Shown here in pieces: positions 50,087 to 61,928 of a DNA stretch of 64,000 nt (the stretch's first letter is position 1; every line of letters starts with the position of its first letter). The translations under genes and the position numbers were made by a program. The stretch comes from Chlamydoabsidia padenii (taxonomy: Eukaryota > Mucoromycota > Mucoromycetes > Mucorales > Cunninghamellaceae): positions 744,001-808,000 of the forward strand of contig JAIWND010000007.1 in NCBI GenBank assembly GCA_025330725.1. The letters are read 5' to 3'. Below the pieces are notes generated by a model. That model searched no databases, was not told the origin of the DNA, and saw nothing but the letters and a program-made list of their open reading frames with translations.

Positions 50087-51925
50087 TTATAGTCTTTGAC
50101 CAAACCCAATCTGTTTACTTTCATTATCAAACACAGTAACAAATTGTTGTAAGAAGCCATAACCAAGGATGGCACCAAAGTTGGGTGGAGAATCCATAAA
50201 GTAAGTACTACACATGTTATTAGTATTTGCCGCCAACTATCAAAAAAAAAAAAAAAAAAACAAGATTGTTTCAGTATCTCGTCTCAGGGGTGTTGACAAA
50301 GTAGTTTACCTTTCCTCTTCGAATGATATAATCTTCAGGGTTCAAAACCAAATTGTTTCCATTGATGTGGAAAGTGATAGGTTTGACCAGAGTACTATTA
50401 CAAGGAACGGCATAAAGACCATTCACACGTCGGAAGCCATCCACCTTTGCAAAGATTTGACGAATAAGTGTCGCAGGTAGATATACCAGAGTGGACCCTG
50501 TAATCAAAAAAATACATGTAAGAAACTCCGCACTTTTTTTTTTTTCTTCTTTGTGGTTTGCGTTACCCGTATCTACCAATGCCGTCAATGATTTGTCAAG
50601 GTTTACTGTATGATTACCGATAGACACTTTATCAATATCAGTAGCCCAATAGTTCTTTGATAACAAAAAAAAAAAAAAAAAAAAAAAGTATTAGTACAAT
50701 TTGATTTTTCTTTTTCTTTTTCAAAGTACCTGTAGATCATGGTTTTTGGTGACAGGGGCATATACAATGTCGGACTTTACATTTGTCTTGTTCACTGAGC
50801 CAATCAGAATAACAGCATGATTCAGTATGACTTTTTTAACTTTATATGTTTTCTTACCTCCACCAAATGTTATATCACCATTGATGGGTGATTCCCAAAT
50901 AGCTGTATCATTATTAACAGGGTGAAAATAGATCGAGAAGACGTTTTTGTTGATAATGTTATGATCAAACATTGAAGTGACCAGTGTGGGTAACGTCTTG
51001 CTGTCGGGATTATTGAACTTGCTAAGTGCATCAGGTCCTATGGCATGAATCATCAGTATCCTCTTTTTTTATTTCATAGAATCCTTGTATTACCTAGTCC
51101 GAGAATACCATCTAAAGAAAGAAATGAGTGAGTAAGACTTGACAGTGTTTCCTTTTTTAAATCACACTTACCTGCGCCTGCATCTGTCAGTTCTCCGTCA
51201 TTCGCGAAAGATAGCCCAAAGTAAACGTCGGGTACAGAAACTCCTCTTACATTAAAAGTATCCTTAACCCCGTCGTAGAAAGAGAAAAAGTGTTTGTAAT
51301 CCTGATTTGAAAAGGGATGCGAATGGCATGATTTTTTTTTACCTGTGCAAAAAGACCATGAGAGTACCCCTGGCCATACGTTACTGTGAATAACATGTTT
51401 GTGGATCTGAATGATTCTGATCTACTAGGCTGTAATGCTCGTGCGGGGAAACCACAGAATCGACCACAACCATGCGAAGAGACCCAACTGGCAGATGATC
51501 CTACAGAAGAAGCATTAATCATCTTGATACCCCGTCAAGTTTTTTTTTATATATATTACCTGTGTCAAGTAGTAAGGTAAAGGGCTGGGGAGGTGTGCCT
51601 GAAAAAAAGAAGATAATTAAAGCGGCGACTTATTTATGCAAGTAGAAAAGGGGATCTTACCAACTGACACATCAATCAAATACTACAGGTGTTCGAAAAT
51701 GCGATTAGTTATCAAAGATTCACTCCAACAAAAACCACTTACAGCAATGTCGATGTTTTCCAATGGAACATCAATGTTGTTTTGTAAATATTTTCTTCCC
51801 GTAGATACAACTGAAGCTATTTTATTGTCTGTCCCCACAAAAGATAAGGTCAACATCCCATCTTCCCCATGGGCACCTCCGAGCCAAAATAAGCCAACCA
51901 TCCATAATATAGTTGAAAGCTGCAT
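50087..51925 (-). CDS. Pepsin-like aspartic protease (family A1), secreted or vacuolar
   Basis: Eleven exons (51925-51743, 51682-51661, 51598-51560, 51500-51343, 51301-51172, 51111-51094, 51037-50858, 50794-50730, 50654-50567, 50497-50310, 50236-50087) give 406 residues. A signal peptide (QLSTILWMVGLFWLGGAHG) is followed by a short propeptide. The body has YLIDVSVGTPPQPF, the first catalytic DTGSSASW (Asp80), DGILGLG, the second DTG (Asp293, in LTALVDTGGSTLVYLP) and ILGYGFLQQFVTVFD. Several N-glycosylation sites (NHT, NKT, NST) fit passage through the secretory path. Such enzymes cut proteins at acid pH and are common, expanded nutrient-scavenging enzymes in Mucorales. Exon 6 is only 18 bp. 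No GPI signal is seen at the end. Confidence 0.92.
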
Positions 51926-52418
51926 AAGTGTGTCGACGGAAAAGTATGTATACCATGACGGATTCTATCCTTTTTCTCTTTTTATACCGATTCTATCAGA
52001 GAATGTCCGAGTATCTTTCTCCCCCAAATTCCAAAGGTTACATATTCTAAATTATATATAGAGTTATCCCATTAACATGGTAGATTCCCAATTTAGACTG
52101 GGTGGCCCTCTTTAATTTCCGAGTGTGTGGCTATCTGTTAAATCAGAAAAATAAATGGTATGCTCGCTTCATTCATAGAAGGTTTTATTTAAAAAAGATG
52201 GCATATGTCGGGATTTCAATCGTTTTTTTTTTTTTGCATGAATGACGGCGATCGAATCTCCTGAGTGAAAGCAAAGGTCAACGACGAATGAAGTTGCCAT
52301 TATCATGCAAAAGTTAGCATCAGATCATGTAGATAGACATGGGATGGTAAAAGATTTTGTTTTTATTAGGGTCAAAGAAGTAAATATGTTAACTATTGCA
52401 ACAATACTATATATATAT
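51926..52418. other. Intergenic with motif, T run and GCATGAAT
   Basis: At 52207-52246 the order GTCGGGATTTCAATCG, T13, GCATGAATGA is seen, a full version of the dispersed composite. No gene. Confidence 0.5.
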
Positions 52419-53060
52419 CTATTTCTTGCCACCAGCAGCAGCAGCCTTCTTGGTTCCTCGGAACTTCTTGGCACGGTTCTTCTTTTCCTTGCGTTGCTTG
52501 CGACCACCCTTTCCAGGTTCAGCCAAACCAATCTATAAAAGAAGAGAGAGAAAGAGATGCATTAGTACCAGTGCTACATTCCCCGCTATTGTCATCCTAT
52601 ACTTACTCTGGCAAGGCGGTACTTGGGTTCGAATTTCTTCAAAGCTTCGACGTTATCGTAGACAAGACCAAAACCAGTAGTACGGCCACCACCAAAGTGG
52701 GTCTTGAAGCCAAAGACAGAGACAACATCCTTGTTGGTCTTGTACATCTTACCGAGCTTTTCACGAATTTCTTCGCGAGACAAATTGGCAAGTCCAGGAT
52801 GGATCACATCGACGACGAATTGCTTACGTTGGAGTAAACGGTTGGTGATGAATTTACGAGTACGAAGAGTCACAGAAGCGTCGGCCTAAGTAAATTATCA
52901 AGAAGAAAGGAATGATTAGTTGACCATCATCCGAGTTCATCCATCCATCCATCCATCCATCCATCCCACTTGGTGTTCGATATAAATGTATATATTGTCC
53001 ATCGTTTTTATCATATCCATCTATCCGTCGTATGTGTCGATCCACCATTAAGCTTACCAT
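52419..53060 (-). CDS. RPS24: Ribosomal protein eS24
   Basis: Three exons (53060-53058, 52885-52607, 52532-52419) give 131 residues of the small-subunit protein eS24. The sequence runs [19 protein letters not shown], then [50 protein letters not shown] and a Lys/Ala-rich tail. The first exon codes only the start Met, with GTAAGC right after ATG, an arrangement also known from animal RPS24 genes. The 172-bp first intron carries a (CATC)n microsatellite at about 52938-52966. A reversed motif copy (53128-53146) lies about 70 bp upstream, in the promoter. Confidence 0.95.
52938..52966. repeat. (CATC)7 microsatellite in RPS24 intron 1
   Basis: About seven CATC units inside the first RPS24 intron. 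Confidence 0.8.
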
Positions 53061-53258
53061 AATGAAGTAATCGAAAAGAAAGAAGGCAAGACTGATGAAA
53101 AATCAACCGCCCCTTTCAATGATTCCTAATTTTCAAATCCCGATCCATCACTCCCCCCCCACAACACAGAATCACATTAATTAAGCAACAAACACCAACA
53201 ATAGCTTTATTACATTATATTAAAAAAAAAAAAAGAGTAAGGACAATACAATCTATAA

Positions 53259-54407
53259 TTAAATCAAACCCTTTGCAACTGCAATTTCAGCATTCAATAC
53301 TGAGCTACCAGCAGCACCAAGAAGAGTGTTATGCACCAATAGGGTGAATTTGATATCCAAAACAGGACAAGGACGAACACGACCAACAGTAACAGCCTGA
53401 CCACGGTGTAATTCACGGTCCAAGCGAGGTTGAGGACGATCCGCTTCTTTAGTAACAATGATAGGAGATTCAGGAGCTAAAGGACATTGTAAAGATTGAG
53501 CTTCCGACGTATAGCGTTCCAACACATCATAAATAGCATCTACCGAAGGAGGAGGACCATTCAAAAACTTGACCGACACAGATTCCAAATGACCATCCAA
53601 TACAGGGACACGAGTACAAGTAGCCGAGACCACGGTGTCCTGCAACAGATCGAATCCTTGTAAATCTTGATTCAAACCACCGAGAATCTTGCCTACTTCG
53701 TATTCCATCTTTTCTTCTTCACCACTGATAAAAGGTACCACATTGTCGAGGATATCCAAACTAGGTACACCAGGGTAGCCAGCACCAGAAATCGCTTGTT
53801 GAGTATGCACCACAATGTGGCTCATGGGTCCAAAGGCATCTTGGAGAGCTTTGAGAGGGACAACCAGACCAGTGGTGGAGCAATTCGCATTGGTGATCAT
53901 GAACCCTTTTTGCAAACCATAGTGTTTTCGCTGATGAGGGATGATATCAAAGTGTTGAGCGTTCACGGTAGGTACCATGAGAGGAACCACTGGGTCACGA
54001 CGGTAGTTCTTGGCATTGGAGAACACAACAAGGTCAGCCTTGAGGAATTCCATTTCTAAGTATATTACAAAGGCACTAATTAGTATCACTGGTCCCAGCT
54101 CCTCCTACTATTCTTTTTGTTTCTTACCAATATCACCAGCAACATCAGCATCCAAACCAGAAAAGACAACATCACATTCCTTGAATTCAGAAGAGACACA
54201 AGATTTCACCACAAGTTGTTCGACGTTAGCAGGAATAGGTTGGCTTTGTTTCCATTTAGTAGCATTCTTGTAAGGTTTACCGGCAGATCGAGAGGAAGCA
54301 CCGAGAGCATGGATGGTGAAATAAGGGTGATTGGCCAATAAAAGGATGAACCGTTGACCGACAGTACCTGTTGCACCTAAAATACCAACTTTCTTTGTGG
54401 ATACCAT
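53259..54407 (-). CDS. HOM2: Aspartate-semialdehyde dehydrogenase
   Basis: Two exons (54407-54128, 54055-53259) give 358 residues, the usual fungal length. The enzyme reduces aspartyl phosphate with NADPH to aspartate semialdehyde, the branch point to threonine, methionine and, in many organisms, lysine. The Rossmann loop is [13 protein letters not shown] near the start. SNAKNYR, catalytic Cys152 in [23 protein letters not shown] and the active-site His in [14 protein letters not shown] are all present. It ends in [10 protein letters not shown]. It is transcribed toward RPS24, whose promoter starts about 200 bp after the HOM2 stop. Upstream, GTCGGGATCCGAAATC near 54530 is a weak motif copy. 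Confidence 0.96.
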
Positions 54408-55857
54408 TTTGGATTTTGTCTATAGTTGAAAGGAGAGGAAAAAGAAAAAAGAAGGGAAAGAAAAAGGAAAAAATGAGTCAAGATCGATTAATATGAGTGG
54501 CTGGGCGGGATCATTGACAATTGTTAAAGTCGGGATCCGAAATCAGTTTTGAAAAAAACTGAAACTGCTTTATCTTGCTATTTCTCTCTCTCTCTCTCTC
54601 TTTTATTCATTCATCCATTACTCCGTCACAGCACTAATGTTAGTATCATCGGCTTTTTCAAACTAGCACATACACCATTGATATCAACTTGACAGGACAC
54701 CACTGCCTCTCTCACTAATAAGTGAAGGATTACCTAAACCGACTTGTCACCTCACCATCTTGATATAAGACATACGATGCCCACTATCGAAACAGTCATC
54801 AGGTGATGGTGGTGTATCATTAAAGAGGAACTAATGCAACTTTGATCTGCGACTACCAACGAATTGATCTATATACATAGGATTCACCTCCCTGCACATT
54901 GGCAGCAGATAAATAGATAGAATAGTATAACTAGGAACTAGATATATATAGACATAGATTAGTTATCATCTCTTTCCCTTTACTTTAATTAATAAATGAA
55001 CATATAAAAATGGATTTCTTTATACAATACAGTACTCTGTTATAAATAACAATTGAATAGATTGACAATAGGATGAAACTGGCTGATACATTACTACACC
55101 ATGATGATATGCAAAAAAGACCCCAATGATGCGCATCCCTGTCTTACATGATCATCAACCAGCATCACAATATCATCATGGGATATCTATGTCATATACA
55201 CATATCGGCATCATTACAATGTTTCATACCAAGTACATGTAGTTCCATACCATAAGCACATTATACAATGACGGAACTACTTTGGTAAAGAGATCGAGTT
55301 CACTTTTCCGAGTCTTGATTTTTTTTTTTTTTTTTTTTTTGGAATCCCCGCTCTTGCATGAATCCTCGTAGCCAGGGTCCTTTTTAAATTATCTGATAAA
55401 AGAATTCGATCTCAAGATATGGTATGAATCGAAAAAGACTTTCGGGTAACCTGTTTGAATGTTAATTCTCAAAAAGGGAATATATATATATATATAGATG
55501 CTCGCACAAAATAGTAACAAGCAGGTTCACCCCAACTTCATTTTCAGCAAGGTGACAATCTGTCATTGTCAAACGTGAAAAATCCGGGAGCATCATAGAG
55601 AGAGTAATATAAATCGGAACGGAAGACCCTTTTAAGTTCATATTTGTTCCAGGATGATCCTTTCGCTCGGCCACCCCAACATCGGCCCCGTTTGAATCGA
55701 CCAGTCGAGATCCCGAAAAAAAATAAAGCATTTTGATTGGCGGACAAGTCGTGGGAATTTCCATCTTCTTTTGCAACTTTTTTAATTTTCGCCAACGTTG
55801 ACCTCTTCCTTTCTGTTCTTTTCTTTTCTTTCTTCTTTTTTCATTCTTCAACTTACC
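54408..55857. other. Gene-poor divergent region, HOM2 / bZIP
   Basis: About 1.45 kb without a convincing gene. It holds a (TC)n run at 54583-54600, 22 T at 55319-55340 followed by GGAATCCCCGCTCTTGCATG (motif reversed plus GCATGAAT), an (AT)n run at 55480-55496 and a CT-rich leader before the bZIP start. Confidence 0.5.
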
Positions 55858-56492
55858 ATGGACAATAACAAGACTAATGCTATCCCTAACAGTGGTGATG
55901 ATTCCCGGCAAGGTAAGTTTCATGCCGCTATCATTTTGAAATCCCGCTTATGACTTCTCCTCTAGTGGACCATTTCGATAAAAAAGTCGCCCAAAACCGT
56001 GCTGCTCAAAAGGCGTTTAGAATAAAAAGACAAAACTATATAGAGGAATTGGAAAACAAAGCCAAGCAACTGGAGGAATGGAAAAGGACGGTGATCCAAT
56101 TACAAGCCGAGAATGATTGCTTACGGAATAAAGTAACTGGCCTCGAAGACCAGCTAAAGGTATTTATAAAGCATGACGTGTCGCCTCCTTCACCTCCTCT
56201 ATCATCACCACCATCATCACCCCCTGTGGCTCCCATCAAAAGAAAACCAACACTGTCCAAGCGGGAAAAGAAAAAACAACGGTTGCTGGCGGATGCTAAA
56301 CTTTACAAGAATGACGATTTGGAACCTATACAACTACATTGTCCTTTGGCCTATAATCCTCCCTTCTCTAATCCATCCATAGCCCCTTCTTTTATGGCAG
56401 ACGAAGTTTTGCCTCTCTTGTTTGAACCAGGATTGGAATCCCCACAAGATCAATTTATCAATTTTGTTGGCGATCTCGACCCCTGTTTTTAA
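55858..56492 (+). CDS. Yap-like bZIP transcription factor
   Basis: Two exons (55858-55912, 55966-56492) give 193 residues. The bZIP domain lies at about 25-85: the basic region VAQNRAAQKAFRIKRQNYIE has the NxxAQxxFR pattern of the fungal Yap/Pap1 group, followed by a leucine zipper (LEEWKRTVIQLQAEN, CLRNKVTGLEDQL). Pro/Ser-rich and basic stretches follow, then a hydrophobic-acidic end (LPLLFEPGLESPQDQFINF) that could activate transcription. Yap factors answer oxidative and drug stress. No Cys-rich redox domain like that of Yap1 is present, so another kind of control is likely. The 53-bp intron contains a reversed motif copy. Confidence 0.88.
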
Positions 56493-56684
56493 TCCCCGCA
56501 CATACACAGCCTACTTTTTTTTTTTACTTTACTTTATACCATTCATTCCACATACACACATTATCTATATACATACTAGTTTATTTAAATCATTTATACA
56601 AATAAAAACCTATATTAAACATATTCCACTAATGACACCTAATGTAGTACTAAATGTTTAACTATTATCCTAGTTTAGAGGGAT

Positions 56685-58151
56685 TTATAAAGAGTCTGGT
56701 TTGTAAAATCTTTCAAAAGATTCCCTGACACACTCGCCACCTTTTTTTGGATCAAAGTAAAAATTGTAACAGCTTCCATCTGCACAGATCGCTATATATA
56801 TATATATATAAAGAGAGGTAAAGATGAGTAATAGGTGATTGTTGTCTCTCCCCCCTTCCCCTTGGTCTGTCTTACCCAATATTGTATTTTTCTGTTTAAA
56901 AGCCACCAAGCATTGAGATTCGGTGATGATCTTGGCATGAGCAAAACTCCATTCGCTGCTAAAGTATTTCGGTAGGAGATCCTTCATAAAGCTAAGACTG
57001 CTGCCACGGTTACCATTATGTGTTAGACCATAATGAGAAGGAGATTGAGTAGGATAGACCACGACTTGACCATAAGTAGGGCCGCGAGGTTTATGATCAG
57101 CCATGGTGACCACCGAAGGATCCAAGTTGAAGATATGTATGGTGCCCTTGTCGGAAGAGACACAGAGTCGAGTTGAATCTTGGTTGAATGCGATAGAAAA
57201 GATTTCCGCCCGGTCCATACCCCTCCGTAGTTCGTTTAATAGTGTGCCGGTGGTCGTGTTGAATACTCGTACCAAAGTGCCCTTGTCGCTGGCCGTGGCA
57301 CATTTGGTCCCGTCATGATTCAGGGCCACACAGCTGAGTTTTCCGGAATGAGCAGCGATAATACTGACATTGGCGGTAGTAGGCGATGTGTTGTGAGGAT
57401 TGTCGGTGGAAGATGACCAGTAATAGCCTAAACTATCGAGATCAATCAGTTGGACATGGCCACGTTGTCGCCCTGGTATAACAAGCATCGCATGATCTGG
57501 TGAAGCTGACACTGCTGCGAGTCCTAAAAAACAACAACGAATAAACCCCACCCATTAGTCTACTGTATTCGTTATCCTTAATAATTTACCTTTATCGTTG
57601 TCAGTGGTCTCAAATGTTTGTAAAAGATGTGGGTGAAGACTAAAATGATAGACAAATACCTTGTGTGATAAAACCACAATCAACCTATAAAAAAAGAGAG
57701 AATATATACAACGGTAAGTCTATTACTAGTCATTGCCTTTTTTTATTATTATTACCTTTCCCTCCTTAGTTTGACATTCTTGACTTCGCTTTTGTATTCC
57801 AGTTCCAGTACTGCCTGTGCCTTGATACTGTCGTAGATTATCACCTTGTTAGGAGGATACCTTGGATTCCTTCCACCACCCACTAAGGCCAAGTAATTTG
57901 TGCGATATAACATTTCAATTAAAGCAATCCCACCTTCATCCGATTCTACAAAACATGGATATATAGTAAGCAAGTAATATAGTTAGCAACTAGTCTTTAC
58001 CGTTGCGTGCTTGTTCAATGAGTGGTTCACTATTAAACACTCGAAATCCACTATCCAGGCCAATGGCAAAGCATCCATAATCTTGATTAAACCCAGCATA
58101 TAAAAGTCCTGGTGCGTCATTGTAATTTGAGTGTGTTCGAGTCAAGTTCAT
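56685..58151 (-). CDS. PROPPIN (Atg18/WIPI3-4 family) beta-propeller
   Basis: Five exons (58151-58001, 57945-57756, 57684-57590, 57523-56876, 56791-56685) give 396 residues. The protein folds as a seven-bladed WD40 propeller that binds PI3P and PI(3,5)P2 on autophagic or endosomal membranes. The lipid-binding motif is LRRG at about 244-247 (FRRG in Atg18), in the order [40 protein letters not shown] near the start, [20 protein letters not shown] and the Trp-Ser-Phe-Ala segment of blade 6 fit the WIPI3/WIPI4 (Hsv2/Atg18b) branch more than Atg18 itself. The last intron ends in a long (TA)n run. An inverted motif pair lies 100 bp upstream of the start (58251-58286). Confidence 0.92.
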
Positions 58152-59401
58152 TAGTGAGATGGTATATAGAGGAAAGAGAGATGGAAGTTTCTTTTTTTTT
58201 AAAAAAAAAAAAAAAAAGAAAGAGGGAAAATCGGTGTGGGTGGTGAGAAATGCGGGAATTAAAATAATTTTCACATCCCGCATGCATCGAAGACACTTGC
58301 ATTACTCCACATTTTATCATCATCACTCATCCATTTTTTATTATAAAAAGCTACAGTTATAACTAAACTAGTATAACTAATGCGCCACCACCAAATCAGT
58401 GGAAGTTGTTCGTTCTAAATTGCCATTTCGACCCAAAGGTACCATCCATCCTATTATAAACAACAAAACAGGTTACAACAAAAAGAAGGGGGTGAGAAAA
58501 CAATTCAAATCTCCCTTGTAATATGTACATAAAAGAATACCAAAAACAAGTTTTTTTTTTCTTCTTCTTCTTCCTACCTCCGTCCTTCCGCATCCATACA
58601 TAAAAAAGCTGTCAACAGTAAGGTAATCATCCATTCAGGCTTTATCTACGTATAGAAAAAGAAAACCGGGTCATGTTAATTGATCAATAACTAATTTTCA
58701 TCCAATAGTGTTTTTTTTTTTATCTTCCAAGTAGTATCGTGGCAAGGACAGTTTCATGCAAATAGGTCGGACGCACAAGTCGCATCATCTAAAGGGGTAA
58801 GTCAGTAGTTACCTTTACATATATATATATACAAGTTGTCATCATATCTTGTTCCTGAAAGCAAAATAAAAGCTTATCACCATTCATGAGTCCATTTTTG
58901 GTTGACTATATATCGACGTTTTATAACCATTGACAAGATGTCTGGGTGTAAGAAGCAGACTTCACTGTCCCGATCACCACCACCATGGCATTTGTTGTGA
59001 ATTCGGCAAGTTGGAAAGGGAGATAAAGGGGAAAAGGAAAGCATAAGGAAAGGGAAGAAGAGTATTTGCGAAACGGCGTTTGAAAATCCCACCTGCCCTC
59101 TTGTAGCATTCCCTTATTTGGTTGCCATGGCGAAAAAGTTATTTTTACACCATGACAATAAAAAGGAAATAAGAAAGGAGTAAGGAAGGGAGAGAAAAGA
59201 ATAATGAGACAAAACAGACACAAAGAAAAGGGGATGAGCTTATCACGCTCCTGCCTCATTAATTTGGATATACAATGTCTGTACCCAACAAGGAGACATG
59301 GATAGTCTCCTTTGATGTTCATAAAATCCAAATAAAATAAAATAAAACCCTTCCTTTTCTTTCTTCTTGTTTCTTTTTTACTTTTTGCTTATCATCTAAT
59401 A
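58152..59401. other. Intergenic, one possible tiny spliced frame
   Basis: This 1.25 kb holds the palindromic motif pair at 58251-58286, an A/T homopolymer junction (58193-58217), a motif copy at 59074-59091, and on the minus strand the possible small gene described at 58396-58788. A T/A-rich leader precedes the start at 59402. Confidence 0.4.
58396..58788 (-). CDS. Possible small secreted peptide (uncertain)
   Basis: Three pieces on the minus strand can be joined by GT-AG introns: 58788-58777 (ATG ATG CGA CTT before GTGCGT), then from ATAAAGCCT near 58648 to the GTAGG don or near 58576, then from about 58452 to a TGA at 58396. The product would be about 44 residues with a signal-like start (MMRLIKPEWMITLLLTAFLC). 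The middle exon and its borders look real, but the first donor is a guess and the last exon is open in a second frame as well. It may equally be a decayed gene. Confidence 0.25.
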
Positions 59402-59563
59402 ATGCCTTGCCTTGGAGGTCGTAAAAAAAAGAAAACTTCGGTTCATCAAATCAACATATCAGAGAAACCTAATGATCCCGCTGTTGCACGCATGAAACAA
59501 GACTACCATGAGTTGAAATCAAAGGCAAGTAAACCGAAAAAAAAAAAGGATAATAAAAATGTT

Positions 59564-59601
<38 letters not shown>

Positions 59602-61441
59602 AATTATAGAACGACGAACATCTGGATGTGATCGCTCGCCAATCTGCAGAGTTAGCCGATTTAAGGAAAAAACTTGACAGCTCAACTCCGACCGATCATA
59701 ATGCCGACATGACAGAAACTATGCTGGCCGAGATGGAGGAACGAAATCGAGAAACCTTGTCGAGTTTGAAACAAAAAGAGGCCTTGTTGCAACAAAGAGA
59801 AAAGGAAATAGAAGATTTGATTCTGGCAATGAAAACAAAGGAAGAGGGTGGTGGACTGCATTCCATTCTCGCCGAGAAGGATGAATTGCTTCAATCAAAA
59901 GAAGAACAGATCAAAGAGTTACAACTGAAATGGCAGGCTGAGCGTGCTGAACTAGTCAAACCGGCATTGGAAGAAGTATCTTCTCAGTTGGATCAACTAA
60001 AGAAAACCGTAAGTGAAACCATGTCAACCATTCTCTATAAATCCTTACGCTTTTTCTATATTCATGCAGAATGAGGATGCTCAAAAACGATTGGCTGATA
60101 AAGAAGGGGAATTGGCCGAACTTCGGTCTGAACTTACCCGTCGTGAAAGAGTACCACGAGGTGGAAAACCAAATGATGTTCAGGAACGACAAAAACGACT
60201 GAATCGTTTGACAGTAGATCTTGAAAATGACAGATTGATGATCCAAAAGCTTGAAGAACTCAACCAACAATTAGAGGTAAAAAGGAAATTCCGTCCCTGG
60301 CGGGATTTGAAAAAGTTGATTTAAATCTTCTCACCTTTATTTTTTTTCCTCTCTCTCTCTCCCTCTCTTTTTTGTTTTTCAGGCTCAGAAGAAACAACAT
60401 GAAGCTGTCCTGCAAACCCATGCTCAAGCCATTGCCGAAAAGGATCGTGAACTCAGTGAACATCAACAATCACTCTCAGAACTCAAGGTATCTCATCAAC
60501 AAGCCATTCGCACCCTCGAACGCAACCTGCAAACATCCATGGCCGAACTCAAGCAACATCATGAACAAGATCTATTACAACTCAAACAACGTCTCGGCCA
60601 TGCGGAAAAACGAGCAAAAAGCGACATGAATGACGAAGTGGAAAAGCTTTTGCGTGAATTTGAACAATCCGAACATGATCATACTCAACAATTGGCCCAT
60701 TTACAACAATCCCATCGTGAACAATTGACAGTGATGAAACAAGACCAACAAGCGGAAATTCGTCACCATATCCAGAAACGCAACAGTGTCATCATGCCCG
60801 ATTCTTCCACCACACTCGTCGCTCCATTACGCAAGACAGGGGGACCAGCAGGAAAAGTACTTCGATGGCCCGCTATGGGTGCACTCAACGATCAGCCTGA
60901 TTTGACTCCCAAGGATCCTCATGCCCTTCATGTGTATGTCAGCAGTGTATCGTCTAATCCTACCATCAAGCGAAATCAAGAAACCATCCAGACGTTACTC
61001 ACATCTCATCACATCCAGTATCAAGTCATTGATGTCGCCCGACGGGAACCAGCTTTACAACATATGCGACGACAAACCAATGGACGGTCACTTCAATTAC
61101 CTTTGATCTTTATTGGTGGCTCTTATCGAGGGGTAAATATCCTAAGGAGGAAGATCAAATGTGATGATACTCACTCACCTTTTTATTTATAGCAATTGGA
61201 TGATTTGATTCAGGCTCAGGAATCGGATCGACTGACTGATTTTTTATCCTTGTCTGCTGAACAACGACGACCATCTACTGCCAGTACTTCTTCATCTACC
61301 GCATCTACACCTGTTACTACTCCTACCGCCTCTCGTGCTCAATCCTCCATCGCCAAGTCTGATTACAATGAAGATGAATTCCTATTAAAAGAACTTGAAA
61401 AGGAACTGGCTTCTAATCATGGTTTGAACTTGGACTTTTAA
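59402..61441 (+). CDS. Coiled-coil protein with C-terminal SH3BGR/glutaredoxin-like domain
   Basis: Five exons (59402-59524, 59610-60008, 60070-60276, 60383-61132, 61193-61441) give 575 residues. After a basic start (CLGGRKKKK, with Cys3) comes a coiled coil from about 45 to 390. A thioredoxin-fold domain of the SH3BGR family lies at about 420-510: HVYVSSVSSNPTIKRNQ, QTLLTSHHIQYQVIDVA, LPLIFIGGSYRGQLDDLIQA. Members of this family have a glutaredoxin shape but usually lack the CxxC redox site, as here. The tail is Ser/Thr rich and ends in an acidic helix. Intron 1 needs a GC donor (GCAAGT at 59525) and holds about 30 T; intron 3 holds a motif copy. A role as scaffold is inference. Confidence 0.85.
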
Positions 61442-61928
61442 CTCTCTCCCTCTCTCTCTCTCTCTACCTTCGTTTGATTAATTAGTATTTGTATTTATTC
61501 CATCATACCCCCTCTTTCTCTTTTTTTTTTTTTTTAATTCATTTCAAATAAACTTGATCTTCTTCCTAATTCGTCTCTTTAATGCATATCTTACTTTTAA
61601 ATCCCGAAACCTAAGTTAGTTATCGAATCAGAATGAAAAATAGGTATCTGGTTAAACTATCTTTGACGTTTGCATTACAGTATTGTCTATTTAGTAGGGG
61701 CTTGTCGGACCCTCTGCATAGATAGTTCGACGTGATGGGATGCCCCTAACGGATCAAGACCCATACGTTATTGAACTAAAAAAAGGCGGGATTTGAATGT
61801 GGCCAATAAAGCATCGGTACAGACTGTGACTGAAACTTTCAAAAAAGTTTTATGTACTCTTCCCATTTTTTTTATATTTATCTCTTTCTTTCTCTTCTTT
61901 ACTTCTTACATTAAACTCTCTTTTTAAC
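61442..61928. promoter_or_regulatory. Spacer and ARB1 promoter
   Basis: A (CT)n run and AATAAA near 61547 follow the previous stop. Motif copies lie at 61594-61610 (reversed) and 61784-61803 (AAGGCGGGATTTGAATGTGG), the latter about 130 bp before the ARB1 start. A CT-rich leader runs up to the ATG. Confidence 0.45.

Noticed and set aside
55462..55923. Minus-strand 153-codon frame upstream of the bZIP gene
   Set aside because: It overlaps the bZIP leader and first exon, is mostly Lys/Arg/Glu from CT-rich DNA, and has no family match.
61680..61770. Possible structured RNA near 61.7 kb
   Set aside because: A few GC-rich inverted bases (GGGGC / GCCCC) can pair, but no known RNA family pattern is seen.
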